Shown here in pieces: positions 6,898 through 18,604 of a stretch of 64,000 bases of DNA (its first letter is position 1; each line of letters starts with the position of its first letter). The stretch is from Guyparkeria hydrothermalis (GTDB lineage: Bacteria > Pseudomonadota > Gammaproteobacteria > Halothiobacillales > Halothiobacillaceae): the NCBI RefSeq assembly GCF_023555375.1, contig NZ_JAJSEE010000005.1, positions 124,001-188,000 on the forward strand. The letters are read 5' to 3'. A model generated the notes under the pieces. It had not been told where the DNA came from and did no database searches. It saw nothing but the letters and a program-made list of their open reading frames with translations. Made by a program: the position numbers and the translations under genes.

Positions 6898-9435
6898 CTA
6901 CAACCAAACCATCCGACCCAACTCGTAGGGATGCAGCAAGGTCTCGTGCGTCGGGACAATCCGCAGCCAATAATCGACTTCGCCGGCCAGATCCTCCGGC
7001 AACTGGATTCGATGTCGTCCGCGTATCGGCTCGTCGGTCGATTCGATCAGCTCGCCCACAACGATGCGTCGAAACGCCCCATCACCCAATACCGCCTCAC
7101 AGCGAAGCGACTGGGGCGGCAGGCCCGGGCTCGTGGTCTCGATCTCTATGGTCAATGAATCGCCTTGCCGCATGATCGATCCGGGCGCGCTGATTACCTT
7201 CCCCTCCACACCCGCCCAGTGGGTGGCAAGTCGCTGTTCGACGTCGGCACGCGCTCTAGCGGCCCGATAGCCGTCTTGCGCCAGCAATCGCCCCGCGTCG
7301 ATGGCCCGTCGGTAGTGACGTTCGGCGTAATCGCGCACCATGCGCGAGGCATTGAACCGCGGCAGGATGGTGGCGATGGCATGTCGCTGCCAGGCAATCC
7401 ATTCCAGCGGCAGTCCTTCGGGGACATTATCGGCAGGCGCCTCTCGGCGATCGAACAGCGGGATCACCTCGGTCTCGAGCAGCGTCAGCAGGTCATCGGC
7501 CTCGCGCACGTCGCGGTCGGCCGCCCCCGGCGTCGGTGAAATGGACCAGCCATTGGCAACCCCCTCGCGGTGATCATGGCCCTCGGCCCACCAACCATCG
7601 GCCACGGACAGGTTCAGCACGCCGTTGATACCCGCCTTCTGCCCGGAGGTGCCGGAGGCCTCCATGGGAAATTCCGGCGTGTTCAGCCAGACATCGCAAC
7701 CGGCTACCAGCCGGCGCGCCAGCCCCATGTCGTAGCCCTCGATCAACAGCACGTGCCCGGCAAAGCGCGGATCAGCGCTTAGTTCATGGACCTCCTTCAA
7801 CAGCGCCTGGCCCGGCTCGTCGGCGGGGTGGGCCTTGCCGGCAAAGACGAAGACCAGCGGCCGCGGGCTGGTCTCGATCAGGCGGGCAAGCCGTTCGCGC
7901 TGCCGAAAGAGCAGGCCGGCCCGCTTGTAGGTGGCGAACCGCCGCGCGAATCCCACCATCAGGAAATCGTCGACCGGCTGCTCCAGTACACGGCAACGTT
8001 GCTTGAGGCGCACGTGAGCCTCGCCGAACCGTTCCGATTGGCGCTGCAGACGTGCCTTCAGGTCATCGACCAGATGCGCCTTGGCCGACAGGTGCATGGA
8101 CCAGAGGCGCGCAGGATCGATGCGCTCGACCAGCTCGCCGATGCCTGCCTCGTGCAGATGGTTTCGCCAGTCGCGGCGGGTGGCATCGAACAGGCGGGTC
8201 AGGTCCCGGTTGAGGAAGGTCTCGACGTGAACGCCATTGGTCACGTGCGTGAGGGGATTCTCTTCGGCTGGCACCTCGGGCCAGAAGGCCTGGCTCATCT
8301 GCGCGGCAACCGTGCCATGCACCCGGGAAACGCCGTTGTGCTGACGTGAGCCACGCAGGGCCAGGGCGGTCATATTGAAGTGCTTGCCATCATGGGCCGG
8401 GTCGGTGCCCAACGACAGCACGGTGGGTGCATCGACACCCAGATCGGCCAGAAACGGTTGGACATGCGCCTCGATCAGATCCGGGGCGAATGTGTCGTGC
8501 CCGGCGGGTACCGGCGTGTGGGTGGTGAACAGGGTCGCGGCGGCCACGGCGTGACGGGCCGGATCAAACGCCAATCCGTCCCGTGTGAGCTCCCGCACCC
8601 GCTCGAGAATCGAGAAGGCGGCATGCCCCTCGTTGATATGCCAGGCCGACGGCATGATGCCCAGCGCCCGCAAGGCGCGCACGCCGCCCACACCCAGCAG
8701 CATCTCCTGCTCGAGCCGACGGCGGCGGTCACCGCCGTAGAGTCGGTGGGTGATCTCCCGGTCCGCGGCCGTGTTGTCGGCCACATCGGTATCCAGCAGG
8801 TACACGACCACCCGCCCGACCCGCACTTCCCAGACCTGCGCCGTCACCATCCGTCCCGGGAATTCCACACGCACCTCGACGGGCGCGCTGCCCCGAGTGG
8901 CTGGCCGAATCGGCAGGTGGGAGAACTCCAGGTCCTCGAAGCGCGGGTGCTGGCGGCCCTCGGCATCGATGCACTGCTGGAAATAGCCCTGCCGGTACAA
9001 GAGCCCCACGCCGACCAACGGCACGCCCAGGTCCGACGCCGCCTTGCAGTGATCTCCCGCCAGAATCCCCAGTCCGCCCGAATAGATGGGCAACGACTCG
9101 TGAAAGCCGAATTCCGCGCAGAAATACGCCACCGTCGCGTCCGCGCCGATCACCGAGTCCAGCGCACCGACCCGCTGATCGGCGCAGTGCTCCTCGAACC
9201 CCCGCCAGGCCGCCGCCAATTCCGCCAGAAACGCCGAATCGTCCGCCGCTCGATCCAGAGAGGCTTGCGGCACCAATTGCAGGAACCGCACCGGATTACC
9301 TTCCACCTGCGCCCAGGTGACCGCATCTACGCGATCGAACAGGTCTCGCACCGCCCGTGAGCGGCTGTAGTGGAGATTGCCTGCCAACTCGTTCAAATGC
9401 GTGAGCGCAGGCGGAAGGGAAGGACGAACTTCCAT
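6898..9435 (-). CDS. glgP: Alpha-glucan (glycogen) phosphorylase
   Basis: Releases glucose 1-phosphate from stored alpha-1,4-glucan. The protein is 845 residues, of the shorter AgpA-like GT35 type. The N-terminal DUF3417 region is visible as PALTHLNELAGNLHYS (residues 9-24). AYFCAEFGFHESLPIYSGGL follows near residue 110. The PLP-binding lysine is K600 in EASGTSGQKAGINGVL. A C-terminal beta-rich tail of about 100 residues follows the catalytic region. ATG at 9435 was chosen because it directly precedes DUF3417; upstream in-frame codons lack homology. It stands alone, divergent from the flagellin block. Confidence 0.9.
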   Translation of the reverse strand: MEVRPSLPPALTHLNELAGNLHYSRSRAVRDLFDRVDAVTWAQVEGNPVRFLQLVPQASLDRAADDSAFLAELAAAWRGFEEHCADQRVGALDSVIGADATVAYFCAEFGFHESLPIYSGGLGILAGDHCKAASDLGVPLVGVGLLYRQGYFQQCIDAEGRQHPRFEDLEFSHLPIRPATRGSAPVEVRVEFPGRMVTAQVWEVRVGRVVVYLLDTDVADNTAADREITHRLYGGDRRRRLEQEMLLGVGGVRALRALGIMPSAWHINEGHAAFSILERVRELTRDGLAFDPARHAVAAATLFTTHTPVPAGHDTFAPDLIEAHVQPFLADLGVDAPTVLSLGTDPAHDGKHFNMTALALRGSRQHNGVSRVHGTVAAQMSQAFWPEVPAEENPLTHVTNGVHVETFLNRDLTRLFDATRRDWRNHLHEAGIGELVERIDPARLWSMHLSAKAHLVDDLKARLQRQSERFGEAHVRLKQRCRVLEQPVDDFLMVGFARRFATYKRAGLLFRQRERLARLIETSPRPLVFVFAGKAHPADEPGQALLKEVHELSADPRFAGHVLLIEGYDMGLARRLVAGCDVWLNTPEFPMEASGTSGQKAGINGVLNLSVADGWWAEGHDHREGVANGWSISPTPGAADRDVREADDLLTLLETEVIPLFDRREAPADNVPEGLPLEWIAWQRHAIATILPRFNASRMVRDYAERHYRRAIDAGRLLAQDGYRAARARADVEQRLATHWAGVEGKVISAPGSIMRQGDSLTIEIETTSPGLPPQSLRCEAVLGDGAFRRIVVGELIESTDEPIRGRHRIQLPEDLAGEVDYWLRIVPTHETLLHPYELGRMVWL

Positions 9436-9567
9436 GTGGCGAATGGTGGGCACGGCACGCGTTCTCGATGTGGTGGTTGGCAGAGTGTAGTGCGGCTTTA
9501 TGACGCCTCGGTAGCGGTCGTCGACGTGGTCGCGGCAAGGAGGGAGAGGTCGGCTGGATGACGAAGC

Positions 9568-9594
9568 TAAAGTTTCCGCGAGTGGCGCCGATAC
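9568..9594 (+). promoter_or_regulatory. Sigma-28 promoter 1 of fliC
   Basis: TAAAGTTT, an 11-base spacer, then GCCGATAC. This differs from the FliA consensus (TAAAGTTT-N11-GCCGATAA) at one base. It is 124 bases upstream of the second promoter and 208 bases before the fliC ATG. Confidence 0.85.
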
Positions 9595-9691
9595 CTTCCA
9601 CGGATGCCAGATCCGGGAGTCGAGACCAACCGGCCCGAAGCCCGAGAAAAGCCGAAAAGGCATCCAGCGAAGATCGGATGAAAATCGAGGC

Positions 9692-9718
9692 TAAAGTTTC
9701 TCGCAACTCAGCCGATAA
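9692..9718 (+). promoter_or_regulatory. Sigma-28 promoter 2 of fliC, perfect consensus
   Basis: TAAAGTTT, 11 bases, GCCGATAA: every position of the FliA (sigma-28) consensus is matched. It would start transcription about 75 bases before fliC. The rest of the 366-base gap between glgP and fliC contains only the first promoter and nothing else I recognise. Confidence 0.95.
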
Positions 9719-9801
9719 GCTCAGCAAGGCGACCTGAAAGGCGTCTTGTCCAACAAAGGCCAAGGGCCGGAATTTACGCAACGTCGTAAGGGGTTATCAT
9801 C

Positions 9802-10644
9802 ATGGCAAGTGTCATTAACACCAACATCTTCTCGCTGCAGGGTCAGAACGCACTGCGCGACACCAACAACCAGCTGCAGACTTCCCTGGAGCGTCTGTCC
9901 ACCGGCCTGCGCATCAACAGTGCCAAGGACGACGCCGCCGGTCTGGCAATCACCAGCCGATTGACCACTCAGATCCGTGGCTCCGAAGTCGCCGCTCGCA
10001 ACGCGAACGACGGCATCTCCATGGCGCAGACCGCGGAAGGTGCACTGGGTGCACTGACCGACACCATGCAGCGCATGCGTGACCTCGCTGTTCAGGCGGC
10101 CAACTCCACCAACAGCGCGAGTGACCGTGAGAACCTCCAGTCGGAGTTCAAGCAGCTCCAGGACGAGCTGGGCCGTATCGTTACCAACACCGAGTTCAAC
10201 GGTCAGAAGGTTCTGAACGGTGCGATCTCCAACGGCGCAACCTTCCAGGTCGGCGCGAACACTTCGGCCAACAACCAGATCGTGTTCAGCCTTGCCAACG
10301 TCTCCACCACCATCGGTGCAGCCCTGTCCACCGCGGCTGCCATCGGCTCGGGTGCCAGCTTCGGCGACATCATGTCCACCATGAGCGCCCTGGACGCGTC
10401 GATCACCGCGGTCGACACCACTCGTGCCCAGCTTGGTGCGATCCAGAACCGCTTCGAGGTCACGATCGACAACCTGAACAACTTCATCGTGAACGAGTCG
10501 GCTGCCCGCTCGCGGATTCAGGACGCGGACTTCGCCAAGGAAACTGCCAACCTGTCCAAGGCGCAGATCCTGCAGCAGGCCGGTACTTCGGTACTGACCC
10601 AGGCCAACCAGGCGCCGCAGTCGGCACTGAGCCTCCTCGGCTAA
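9802..10644 (+). CDS. fliC: Flagellin
   Basis: The filament subunit, exported through the flagellar type III apparatus. 280 residues, a short flagellin. The conserved N-terminal D0/D1 region ([18 protein letters not shown], then [19 protein letters not shown]) and the C-terminal D1/D0 region ([19 protein letters not shown] to the final SLLG) are joined by only about 80 variable residues. Ser/Thr-rich stretches between residues 150 and 215 are plausible sites for pseudaminic acid addition by the adjacent Maf protein. AAGGGG precedes the ATG. Expression is driven by two sigma-28 promoters and ends at a strong terminator. Confidence 0.97.
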   Translation: MASVINTNIFSLQGQNALRDTNNQLQTSLERLSTGLRINSAKDDAAGLAITSRLTTQIRGSEVAARNANDGISMAQTAEGALGALTDTMQRMRDLAVQAANSTNSASDRENLQSEFKQLQDELGRIVTNTEFNGQKVLNGAISNGATFQVGANTSANNQIVFSLANVSTTIGAALSTAAAIGSGASFGDIMSTMSALDASITAVDTTRAQLGAIQNRFEVTIDNLNNFIVNESAARSRIQDADFAKETANLSKAQILQQAGTSVLTQANQAPQSALSLLG

Positions 10645-10664
10645 GATCCGATAGGGAATGGGAT

Positions 10665-10697
10665 GGGCCGGTGACCCTTAAGGGAGCCGGCCTTTTC
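10665..10697 (+). terminator. Rho-independent terminator of fliC
   Basis: GGCCGG and CCGGCC arms enclose an inner CCCTTAAGGG palindrome and are followed by TTTT. It lies 21 bases after the fliC stop codon and should isolate the highly expressed flagellin message from flaG. Confidence 0.85.
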
Positions 10698-10804
10698 ATC
10701 AAAGCGGTGGGATCCTCCGGATTCCCGACAGTCACACCGGAACCCAAGTCGAGAAAATTTGAGTTTGTGTATGCTGTAGCCGCTTGATGCTTGAGGACGA
10801 ACCC

Positions 10805-11266
10805 ATGAGTTCGATCAACCAGATTTCCATGACGGGCATCCCGTCCGCGATGAGCGGACCGGATGCCTTTTTGTCTTCAGAAAGGGCAAAATCGACCCCG
10901 ATGGAGTCGAAGGCGCCGACGGCAGCTCCATCGGAGCTGCCGAAGCCCTCGTCCGACCCATCACCTGTCGAGGTCGCGCGCACCAAAAGTGCCGATACTC
11001 AGGCAGAAGGGGAAAGAGACAAGTTAAGAGAGGCCATCGAGGCCATACAGGAGAAGCTCAAGCCTGGACCCAGGGCCCTGGACTTTTCCGTTAACGACAA
11101 ACTGGGGGACGTGGTGGTCAAGGTGGTCGACCCGTCCAACAAGCAGGTGATCCGGGAAATCCCTCCCGAAGAGATCATCGCGATGCGTGAACGTCTCCGC
11201 GAGTTCAGCGAGTTGAATCTTTCGGACGTTCTGCCGGCAGGCAGCCTGCTGTCAGACATTTCTTGA
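10805..11266 (+). CDS. flaG: FlaG family flagellar protein
   Basis: A 153-residue cytoplasmic protein of the FlaG family, associated with control of filament length. The first 85 residues are low-complexity and Ser/Pro rich. The FlaG domain occupies the C-terminal half, seen as LDFSVNDKLGDVVVKVVD followed by VIREIPPEEIIAMRERL. I chose the ATG at 10805 because GAGGA lies seven bases upstream; earlier in-frame TTG and ATG codons lack a ribosome site. fliD follows after 14 bases, so flaG and fliD are probably cotranscribed. Confidence 0.9.
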   Translation: MSSINQISMTGIPSAMSGPDAFLSSERAKSTPMESKAPTAAPSELPKPSSDPSPVEVARTKSADTQAEGERDKLREAIEAIQEKLKPGPRALDFSVNDKLGDVVVKVVDPSNKQVIREIPPEEIIAMRERLREFSELNLSDVLPAGSLLSDIS

Positions 11267-11280
11267 TTTGAGGTACGACC

Positions 11281-12669
11281 ATGGCAAGTTCCAGCGGTCT
11301 TTCCATTTCCGGCGTTGGTAGTGGCCTGGACATCCAGGGCATCGTCAGCCAGCTCGTTCAGGCAGAGGGTGCTCCTCGACGCAATTTGCTCGCCAGCCGC
11401 GAGGCCTCCTATGAGGCCACGCTGTCGGGGCTGTCGAAGCTGAAGAGTGCAGCCTCCGAGCTGAGCTCCGCTGCCTTCGATCTGCGCAGCCTGGACACCT
11501 TCCGCTCCCGCGCGGTGACGTCCAGCAACGAGGACATCCTGACGGCCACGGCCTCGCCGGGAACGGCGCTGGGGAAATACCAGGTCGAGGTAGGGCAGCT
11601 TGCGACGGCGCAGAAGCAGGCCTCGGCCGGCTTTGCCGATTCGACTGCAACGGTGGGTTCGGGGCAGCTGACATTCGATACCAGCAGCAGCTCGTTCAGT
11701 GTGGCCGTGGCGGCAGGCGACTCTCTGGCCACCATTCGCGACAAGATCAACGGCGCGAGTGGCAATGACTCGGTGCAGGCCTCGATCCTGAATGTCGACG
11801 ACGGTGCCGGCGGCACCGAGGCTCGGCTGGTGTTCTCCGCGCGGGAGACGGGTACGGCCAATGCGGTGACCGTCACGGCGACCGATGACGACGGCAACAA
11901 CACCGATGCCGCCGGTCTCTCGCGGCTGGCATCGGCCAACCTGACCGAGCTTACCGCTGCGCAGGATGCCCAGGTGACGATCGACGGGCTGTCGGTCACC
12001 AGCTCCACCAACCAGGTGGACGGGGTGATCGAGGGCATGACCCTGAACCTCAACCAAGCCCAGCCCGGCACCAAGGTGGAAGTGGCCGTCGAGGGTGACA
12101 ACGGTCCGGTGCTCGAGGCGCTGAACAGCTTTGTCGAGAAGTACAACGCCCTGAACAGTACCTACCGGAATCTGACCGCCTACAACGCGGAGACCGAGCA
12201 GGGTGGCGTGTTGCAGGGCGATGCGACCGCGAATGGCATCAACCGTGGCTTGCGGTCGTTGCTGGGCGGTAATATCGGAACGGGCACTATCGATAATCTG
12301 GCCGAGATCGGTATTCAGATCGACTCGGAAGGGAAAATGACCCTGGACGAAGCGAAGGCCGAGGAAGCCCTCAACAGCGACAGCCAGGCGGTCAAGGACT
12401 TCTTGACGGATCCGACCAACGGTCTCTCGCAGCAGGTGGACGAGCTGCTGCAGCCGTATCTGAGTTTCGACGGCATCATCGACAACCGGACCGACAGTCT
12501 CAACCGCTCGATCGACCGTATTGAAGATCAGCGGGCCGCGCTGGACCGTCGTATGGAGAACTATCGAGACAGCCTGACCACGCAGTTCACCGCGATGGAT
12601 AAGATCGTACAGAACATGCAGTCGTCGGCCAGCTACCTGAGCCGGATCGGCATCAACGTTGGCTCCTGA
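11281..12669 (+). CDS. fliD: Flagellar hook-associated protein 2 (filament cap)
   Basis: Forms the cap on which flagellin polymerises at the filament tip. 462 residues. The FliD N-terminal domain is clear (ISGVGSGLDIQGIVSQLVQAE, residues 8-28), followed by the QVEVGQLATAQKQAS region. The C-terminal domain ends with SLNRSIDRIEDQRAALDRR and LTTQFTAMDKIVQNMQSSA, a predicted coiled coil that packs in the cap. The central part is rich in Asp, Thr and Ser. ATG is preceded by GAGGT. The gene is followed by a sigma-28 promoter for fliS. Confidence 0.95.
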   Translation: MASSSGLSISGVGSGLDIQGIVSQLVQAEGAPRRNLLASREASYEATLSGLSKLKSAASELSSAAFDLRSLDTFRSRAVTSSNEDILTATASPGTALGKYQVEVGQLATAQKQASAGFADSTATVGSGQLTFDTSSSSFSVAVAAGDSLATIRDKINGASGNDSVQASILNVDDGAGGTEARLVFSARETGTANAVTVTATDDDGNNTDAAGLSRLASANLTELTAAQDAQVTIDGLSVTSSTNQVDGVIEGMTLNLNQAQPGTKVEVAVEGDNGPVLEALNSFVEKYNALNSTYRNLTAYNAETEQGGVLQGDATANGINRGLRSLLGGNIGTGTIDNLAEIGIQIDSEGKMTLDEAKAEEALNSDSQAVKDFLTDPTNGLSQQVDELLQPYLSFDGIIDNRTDSLNRSIDRIEDQRAALDRRMENYRDSLTTQFTAMDKIVQNMQSSASYLSRIGINVGS

Positions 12670-12696
12670 TGCCGATTGATCTTTGCCTGGACCGGC

Positions 12697-12723
12697 TCAA
12701 GTTTTCGCGTCGGTGGCCGATTA
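12697..12723 (+). promoter_or_regulatory. Sigma-28 promoter of fliS
   Basis: TCAAGTTT, 11 bases, GCCGATTA: one mismatch in each half from the FliA consensus, with the correct spacer. It lies 84 bases before the fliS start and only 28 bases past the fliD stop. Confidence 0.8.
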
Positions 12724-12806
12724 ACTTGGGTAGAGCGAGGAACGGTAGTCACCCGTTTTCACGCTCGGCGCGACCAGCCAGATAAAAGATATTGCAGGAG
12801 ACAGTC

Positions 12807-13211
12807 ATGCGAGCCAATCCCTACGCGCAGTACCAGTCCATCGATCTCGAGGCGAAGGTCGAGTCGGCATCGCCGCACGGTCTGATTGGCATGTTGTATG
12901 AAGGATTTCTCACGCGGGTCGCTCAGGCTAAGGCCGCGATGCTTGCCGGAAACTTCGAGCAGAAGGGCATCAACGTGACCAAGGCGCACAATATCCTCGG
13001 TGGACTCAAAGACGGCTTGAACCCGGAACACAGCCCAGAACTGGCCGAGCGTCTCGGCGAGCTGTACGACTACTGTCAGCGCCGTCTGCTCGACGCCAGT
13101 GCCCAGCGCGATGCCGAAGGGTTCGACGAAGTGGCATCGCTGATCCGCGATATCAAGGAAGCTTGGGATGCCATCGAGCCCGAGGTCGCCCAGATGGCCC
13201 AGGCCAGCTGA
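12807..13211 (+). CDS. fliS: Flagellin export chaperone FliS
   Basis: Cytoplasmic chaperone that binds the flagellin C-terminus and prevents premature assembly. 134 residues, the standard length. The family signature is visible in NPYAQYQSIDLEAKVESASP at the N-terminus and GLIGMLYEGFLTRVAQAKAAM following. ATG at 12807 is preceded by AGGAG with six bases spacing; an in-frame ATG five codons upstream lacks this. Carries its own sigma-28 promoter. A FliT-like gene follows after 81 bases. Confidence 0.95.
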   Translation: MRANPYAQYQSIDLEAKVESASPHGLIGMLYEGFLTRVAQAKAAMLAGNFEQKGINVTKAHNILGGLKDGLNPEHSPELAERLGELYDYCQRRLLDASAQRDAEGFDEVASLIRDIKEAWDAIEPEVAQMAQAS

Positions 13212-13292
13212 AAGGACCGGGTCGACTAGTCGGGTGCATCCCGGTACGGTCCGGTGAAACTGGGTCCACGCTGATCCGAGGACGGGGCTTGT

Positions 13293-13646
13293 ATGACGAA
13301 CGCAGTGTCGATTGACTCATTCATCGACGAGCTCGATGGGCTCGGGCGTTCTTTGGACCAGATCGCCTCGCTTCTCGAGGCGGGGCACCAGGAAGAGGCA
13401 TTGAGCGAGATGGCCGACGGCCTCGATCGGGCCGAGTCGCAGATTGCCGAATTGGTGCTTGAGGCGGAATCGCGCCAACAGCTTGGCGACCCGAGGCTTA
13501 TTGCCCTGAAGTCGGACTGGCTCGGCCGGTTCGAACGCTTCTTCAGCCTGGTCGAACGAACCCGGCATCAGTTGGACGGTGAAGCCGAGTTACGCTTGTC
13601 ACGCCACCGCGCAGCAGATGCCTATCTGAAGAACCAGGCTTCCTAA
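13293..13646 (+). CDS. FliT-like flagellar protein (putative)
   Basis: A 117-residue, highly acidic, all-helical protein predicted cytoplasmic. It lacks a sequence motif I can name with certainty. Its place directly after fliS, its size and its helical amphipathic composition are those of FliT-type export chaperones, which bind FliD and regulate FlhDC or the export ATPase in enterics. Function is therefore inferred mainly from position. A strong terminator follows 32 bases after the stop. Confidence 0.6.
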   Translation: MTNAVSIDSFIDELDGLGRSLDQIASLLEAGHQEEALSEMADGLDRAESQIAELVLEAESRQQLGDPRLIALKSDWLGRFERFFSLVERTRHQLDGEAELRLSRHRAADAYLKNQAS

Positions 13647-13678
13647 CCGGCGCCGCCGGCCGTGCCGCACTTGCACGA

Positions 13679-13709
13679 GCCGCCGTCCTGCGAGGACGGC
13701 GGCTTTTTT
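13679..13709 (+). terminator. Rho-independent terminator closing the flagellar operon
   Basis: Perfect 11-bp stem (GCCGCCGTCCT with AGGACGGCGGC), three-base loop, then TTTTTT. It lies between the fliT-like gene and the convergent maf gene, whose stop is three bases beyond the T-run. Confidence 0.95.
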
Positions 13710-13712
13710 GTC

Positions 13713-16310
13713 TCAGCTTGACTCGCCGGGTGATTCCAGAGCGTTTCGGGCGTCTTTCAGGAATGCCTCGAGTTCGAGCCGGGCGGCCGGCGCGCAGTAG
13801 GGCAGATACTGCTCGCAGAACGGGACCCCGTCAGGGATTTCCAGCGCCACGAACAGGCGCACCATCTGCTTGACCCGCTCCACGTCGCCCGGGAACTGCT
13901 CGAGGTGGCGCGTCAGGGCGGTGATGCCGGTTTCTGCATCATTTTCCAGCAGGGCCAGTCGAGCCACGAGTCGCCAGTGGCCCGGATTGATACTGGCGGC
14001 GGTTTGCAAGACCGTCAGTGCCGTGGCGGGGTCGTTTGCCTCGAGGTTGATATGCGTCAGGCGTAGCAGCGCGTGCTCCAGCAGGACGATGTCGTGCTGC
14101 GTGTCCACCTGATCGATCACGCGAGCATGTTGTTCGGCCGCCTCGGGCAGTTCCCCGTCCAGCTCGTGCTTCAAACCGTGCGCATAGTGTGCGTAGGGTC
14201 GGGCCGTTTCAGCGTCCTGGTGTCGATCCAATGATTCCGCCAGCGACCGCAACCCTTCCGCTTTTCTACTCGAAAACAGGCGTTCGATCTGTCGCAGGGA
14301 GGCTCTTGGCGAACGCTTTTCCCAGTTACGTTGTCGATCCTTCTCGAGCAAACCGTCGATAAGAGTGGCGTAGCTCGACTGCGCTTGTTCGATAGCCGAG
14401 GATGCGACCGTGGCTCGATTGGCTTCAAGCCAACGAACACGCTCGGGTTCGTCGTGTTCGACGTATCGGCGGGCGATTTCGTCCGCGGATGCGTTCTGGT
14501 CATGCTCCAGCAAGCGGGTGGCCACCCGTTCACGGGCAAGTGCTATTGTGCCGGTCAGGCGGCGCGCTTGCTCCCGAATCGCATCGTAGTACTGGCTGGC
14601 GAGGCTCTCGGCCTGGTGGCGGTCGAGTGCAAAGAAGTCGTGTGGCAGCGCGGTTCGCATGATGGCTCGTTTGGCCGCCTGCTGGGCCAAGCGCGCCGCA
14701 CGCCTGAACCGGCCTTCGAAAAGCCGGTCGATGGCTTGCATGCGGCGTTTGTGGCGTTTCTGCCGGTCAGGGTGGGTGAGGTTGAAGTACGCCTGGTTTG
14801 ATTCGAGACCCAGTTGGGCGAGGTTGGCCACCTTGCCTAGGTCATTTTCGATGGTCTCCAGGCTTTCGGCCAGCGCGTTCAGGTGGCGTTTGCGTGCCTC
14901 GTTGTCCGTGTCTTGCCGCATGCGGTCCAACGGATCACGGTCGAAAGCGGTTGTCGGGACGGCGATGCGGTCCAGCGGGACGTGTTCGATGCCATCGATC
15001 ACGGCAGCATTGGTGCTCGGATTGATGAATCGGACGGTGTTGGATTGTTCGGCAATTTCCGACATGGCCTGGATGCCGGCAAAGTAGTCCGGCGTGGTCC
15101 AGGCCGACTCACCGCTGTTGGTCACGACCGGGAGAGCGCTGAATTCCATGATGGGCCCGGCGGAGGCCTCGCTGCTTCCCGCCGCGTGGGTGCGTCCGTC
15201 CGGCGTGTGGCACAGGTCTAGCCCGCAGAAGATGACTTCCCTGAACCCCATGTAGCCGGCGAGCTGGGCGGCCATGTGGGTCACCGTCGGGCCGGCCGAG
15301 GAAAGGGCATCCCGGTCGTTGACGGAGTCGTCCGGCCAGGGGACCAACGGCCCCGTGCAGAACAGGGAGTGTGGCCAGCGATTCGTAATGCGGGGGTAGG
15401 GATGGCTGCTGGCCATCAGAACGGTCTGTTCCGGGAAGTCAAACATTTGACGACTGACCGTTAGGCTGATCGGGAACGGGTCCACGGTGACCACGATATC
15501 CGGCGTGATGCCGACATCCTGCAGTCGGCCGCTGACCCGGGAAACGGCAATAATGAACAGGGTGTCTCGATGCTCGAGCAGCCAGTCGATCTGGTCGTCA
15601 AGTGACGGGCCGCCGGCGATGATGACGGCACGTTGGCCGGCAAACAGGTTCTTGAATCGGTCGATACCCCCGTGGAAATTCGGTGCCGAGAGGATGTTGG
15701 GCTCGATGAAGGGAGCCAGGTTGAGTTCGGCTGTCTTGCGGAAACGCTCGGCCGTCAGGTGCGCATCGAGATGGGCGGTCAGCTCGATATATTGTGGATC
15801 GGTGCCGTCGAGCGCCCCCAGCGAGCGCTCGAGTCTGACGCCGTCGATACGGAAGTAGGCCGGCAGTTGCAGCAGGGCGGCCTGTTCCTGCCATTCGTTG
15901 AAGCCGACCAGCTGGACGAAATCATCACAGAGCGCACTGATGGCGGGGTTCTGGCGCAGCGTCTGGAGAATGTCCTCGGGTTCGATGATCAGCCAGCGAC
16001 TCCCCCGCGGCATGGGGGCGTGTTCGCGGATATAGCGCAGCAGCTGGCCGGAATCGCTGCCGATGATGACGTACAGTCGATCTTCCTGGTGCAGTCGGTC
16101 GCCGAAGTGTTCCGCCAGAACCAACTGGGCATGGCTCTTGCTTCTCTTGTCACCGGTCTCCGGCGTGGCACCTTGCTGTGCACCGAAGTGGCGGGCATTG
16201 ATGGACGGCAATATCCAGTCGCCCTGCTGCGTCTGGAGCCATTCACGGGAGGACGTCAGGCTGCCCCGGTAGTCGGGAGTTGTTGTCGACGAGCGTTCGG
16301 CGGTCGTCAT
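13713..16310 (-). CDS. maf: Motility-associated factor glycosyltransferase (Maf, DUF115 family)
   Basis: Transfers nonulosonic acid, here probably pseudaminic acid, from its CMP form to flagellin Ser/Thr in the cytoplasm. 865 residues. The central Maf domain (about residues 195-420) is marked by RAVIIAGGPSLDDQIDWL, ITPDIVVTVDPFPIS and REVIFCGLDLCHTPDGRTHA. The C-terminal third is helical and TPR-like. ATG at 16310 was chosen because the family-like sequence starts there; the frame stays open into the antisense of pseB, but that stretch is not conserved. It is divergent from the pse operon and convergent with the filament genes, so donor synthesis, transferase and acceptor are adjacent. Confidence 0.9.
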   Translation of the reverse strand: MTTAERSSTTTPDYRGSLTSSREWLQTQQGDWILPSINARHFGAQQGATPETGDKRSKSHAQLVLAEHFGDRLHQEDRLYVIIGSDSGQLLRYIREHAPMPRGSRWLIIEPEDILQTLRQNPAISALCDDFVQLVGFNEWQEQAALLQLPAYFRIDGVRLERSLGALDGTDPQYIELTAHLDAHLTAERFRKTAELNLAPFIEPNILSAPNFHGGIDRFKNLFAGQRAVIIAGGPSLDDQIDWLLEHRDTLFIIAVSRVSGRLQDVGITPDIVVTVDPFPISLTVSRQMFDFPEQTVLMASSHPYPRITNRWPHSLFCTGPLVPWPDDSVNDRDALSSAGPTVTHMAAQLAGYMGFREVIFCGLDLCHTPDGRTHAAGSSEASAGPIMEFSALPVVTNSGESAWTTPDYFAGIQAMSEIAEQSNTVRFINPSTNAAVIDGIEHVPLDRIAVPTTAFDRDPLDRMRQDTDNEARKRHLNALAESLETIENDLGKVANLAQLGLESNQAYFNLTHPDRQKRHKRRMQAIDRLFEGRFRRAARLAQQAAKRAIMRTALPHDFFALDRHQAESLASQYYDAIREQARRLTGTIALARERVATRLLEHDQNASADEIARRYVEHDEPERVRWLEANRATVASSAIEQAQSSYATLIDGLLEKDRQRNWEKRSPRASLRQIERLFSSRKAEGLRSLAESLDRHQDAETARPYAHYAHGLKHELDGELPEAAEQHARVIDQVDTQHDIVLLEHALLRLTHINLEANDPATALTVLQTAASINPGHWRLVARLALLENDAETGITALTRHLEQFPGDVERVKQMVRLFVALEIPDGVPFCEQYLPYCAPAARLELEAFLKDARNALESPGESS

Positions 16311-16430
16311 GTATGGTTGTCCCTGTGCTGATCGTTCAGTGCGGCCGGACGCCGGCCGAGACGGGCCATGTCCGCGGCCCGGTCCAAGGTCAAGGATACA
16401 TAACCCGCCGTTGGGCAAGGGAACACTTAA

Positions 16431-18600
<2,170 letters not shown>

Positions 18601-18604
<4 letters not shown>

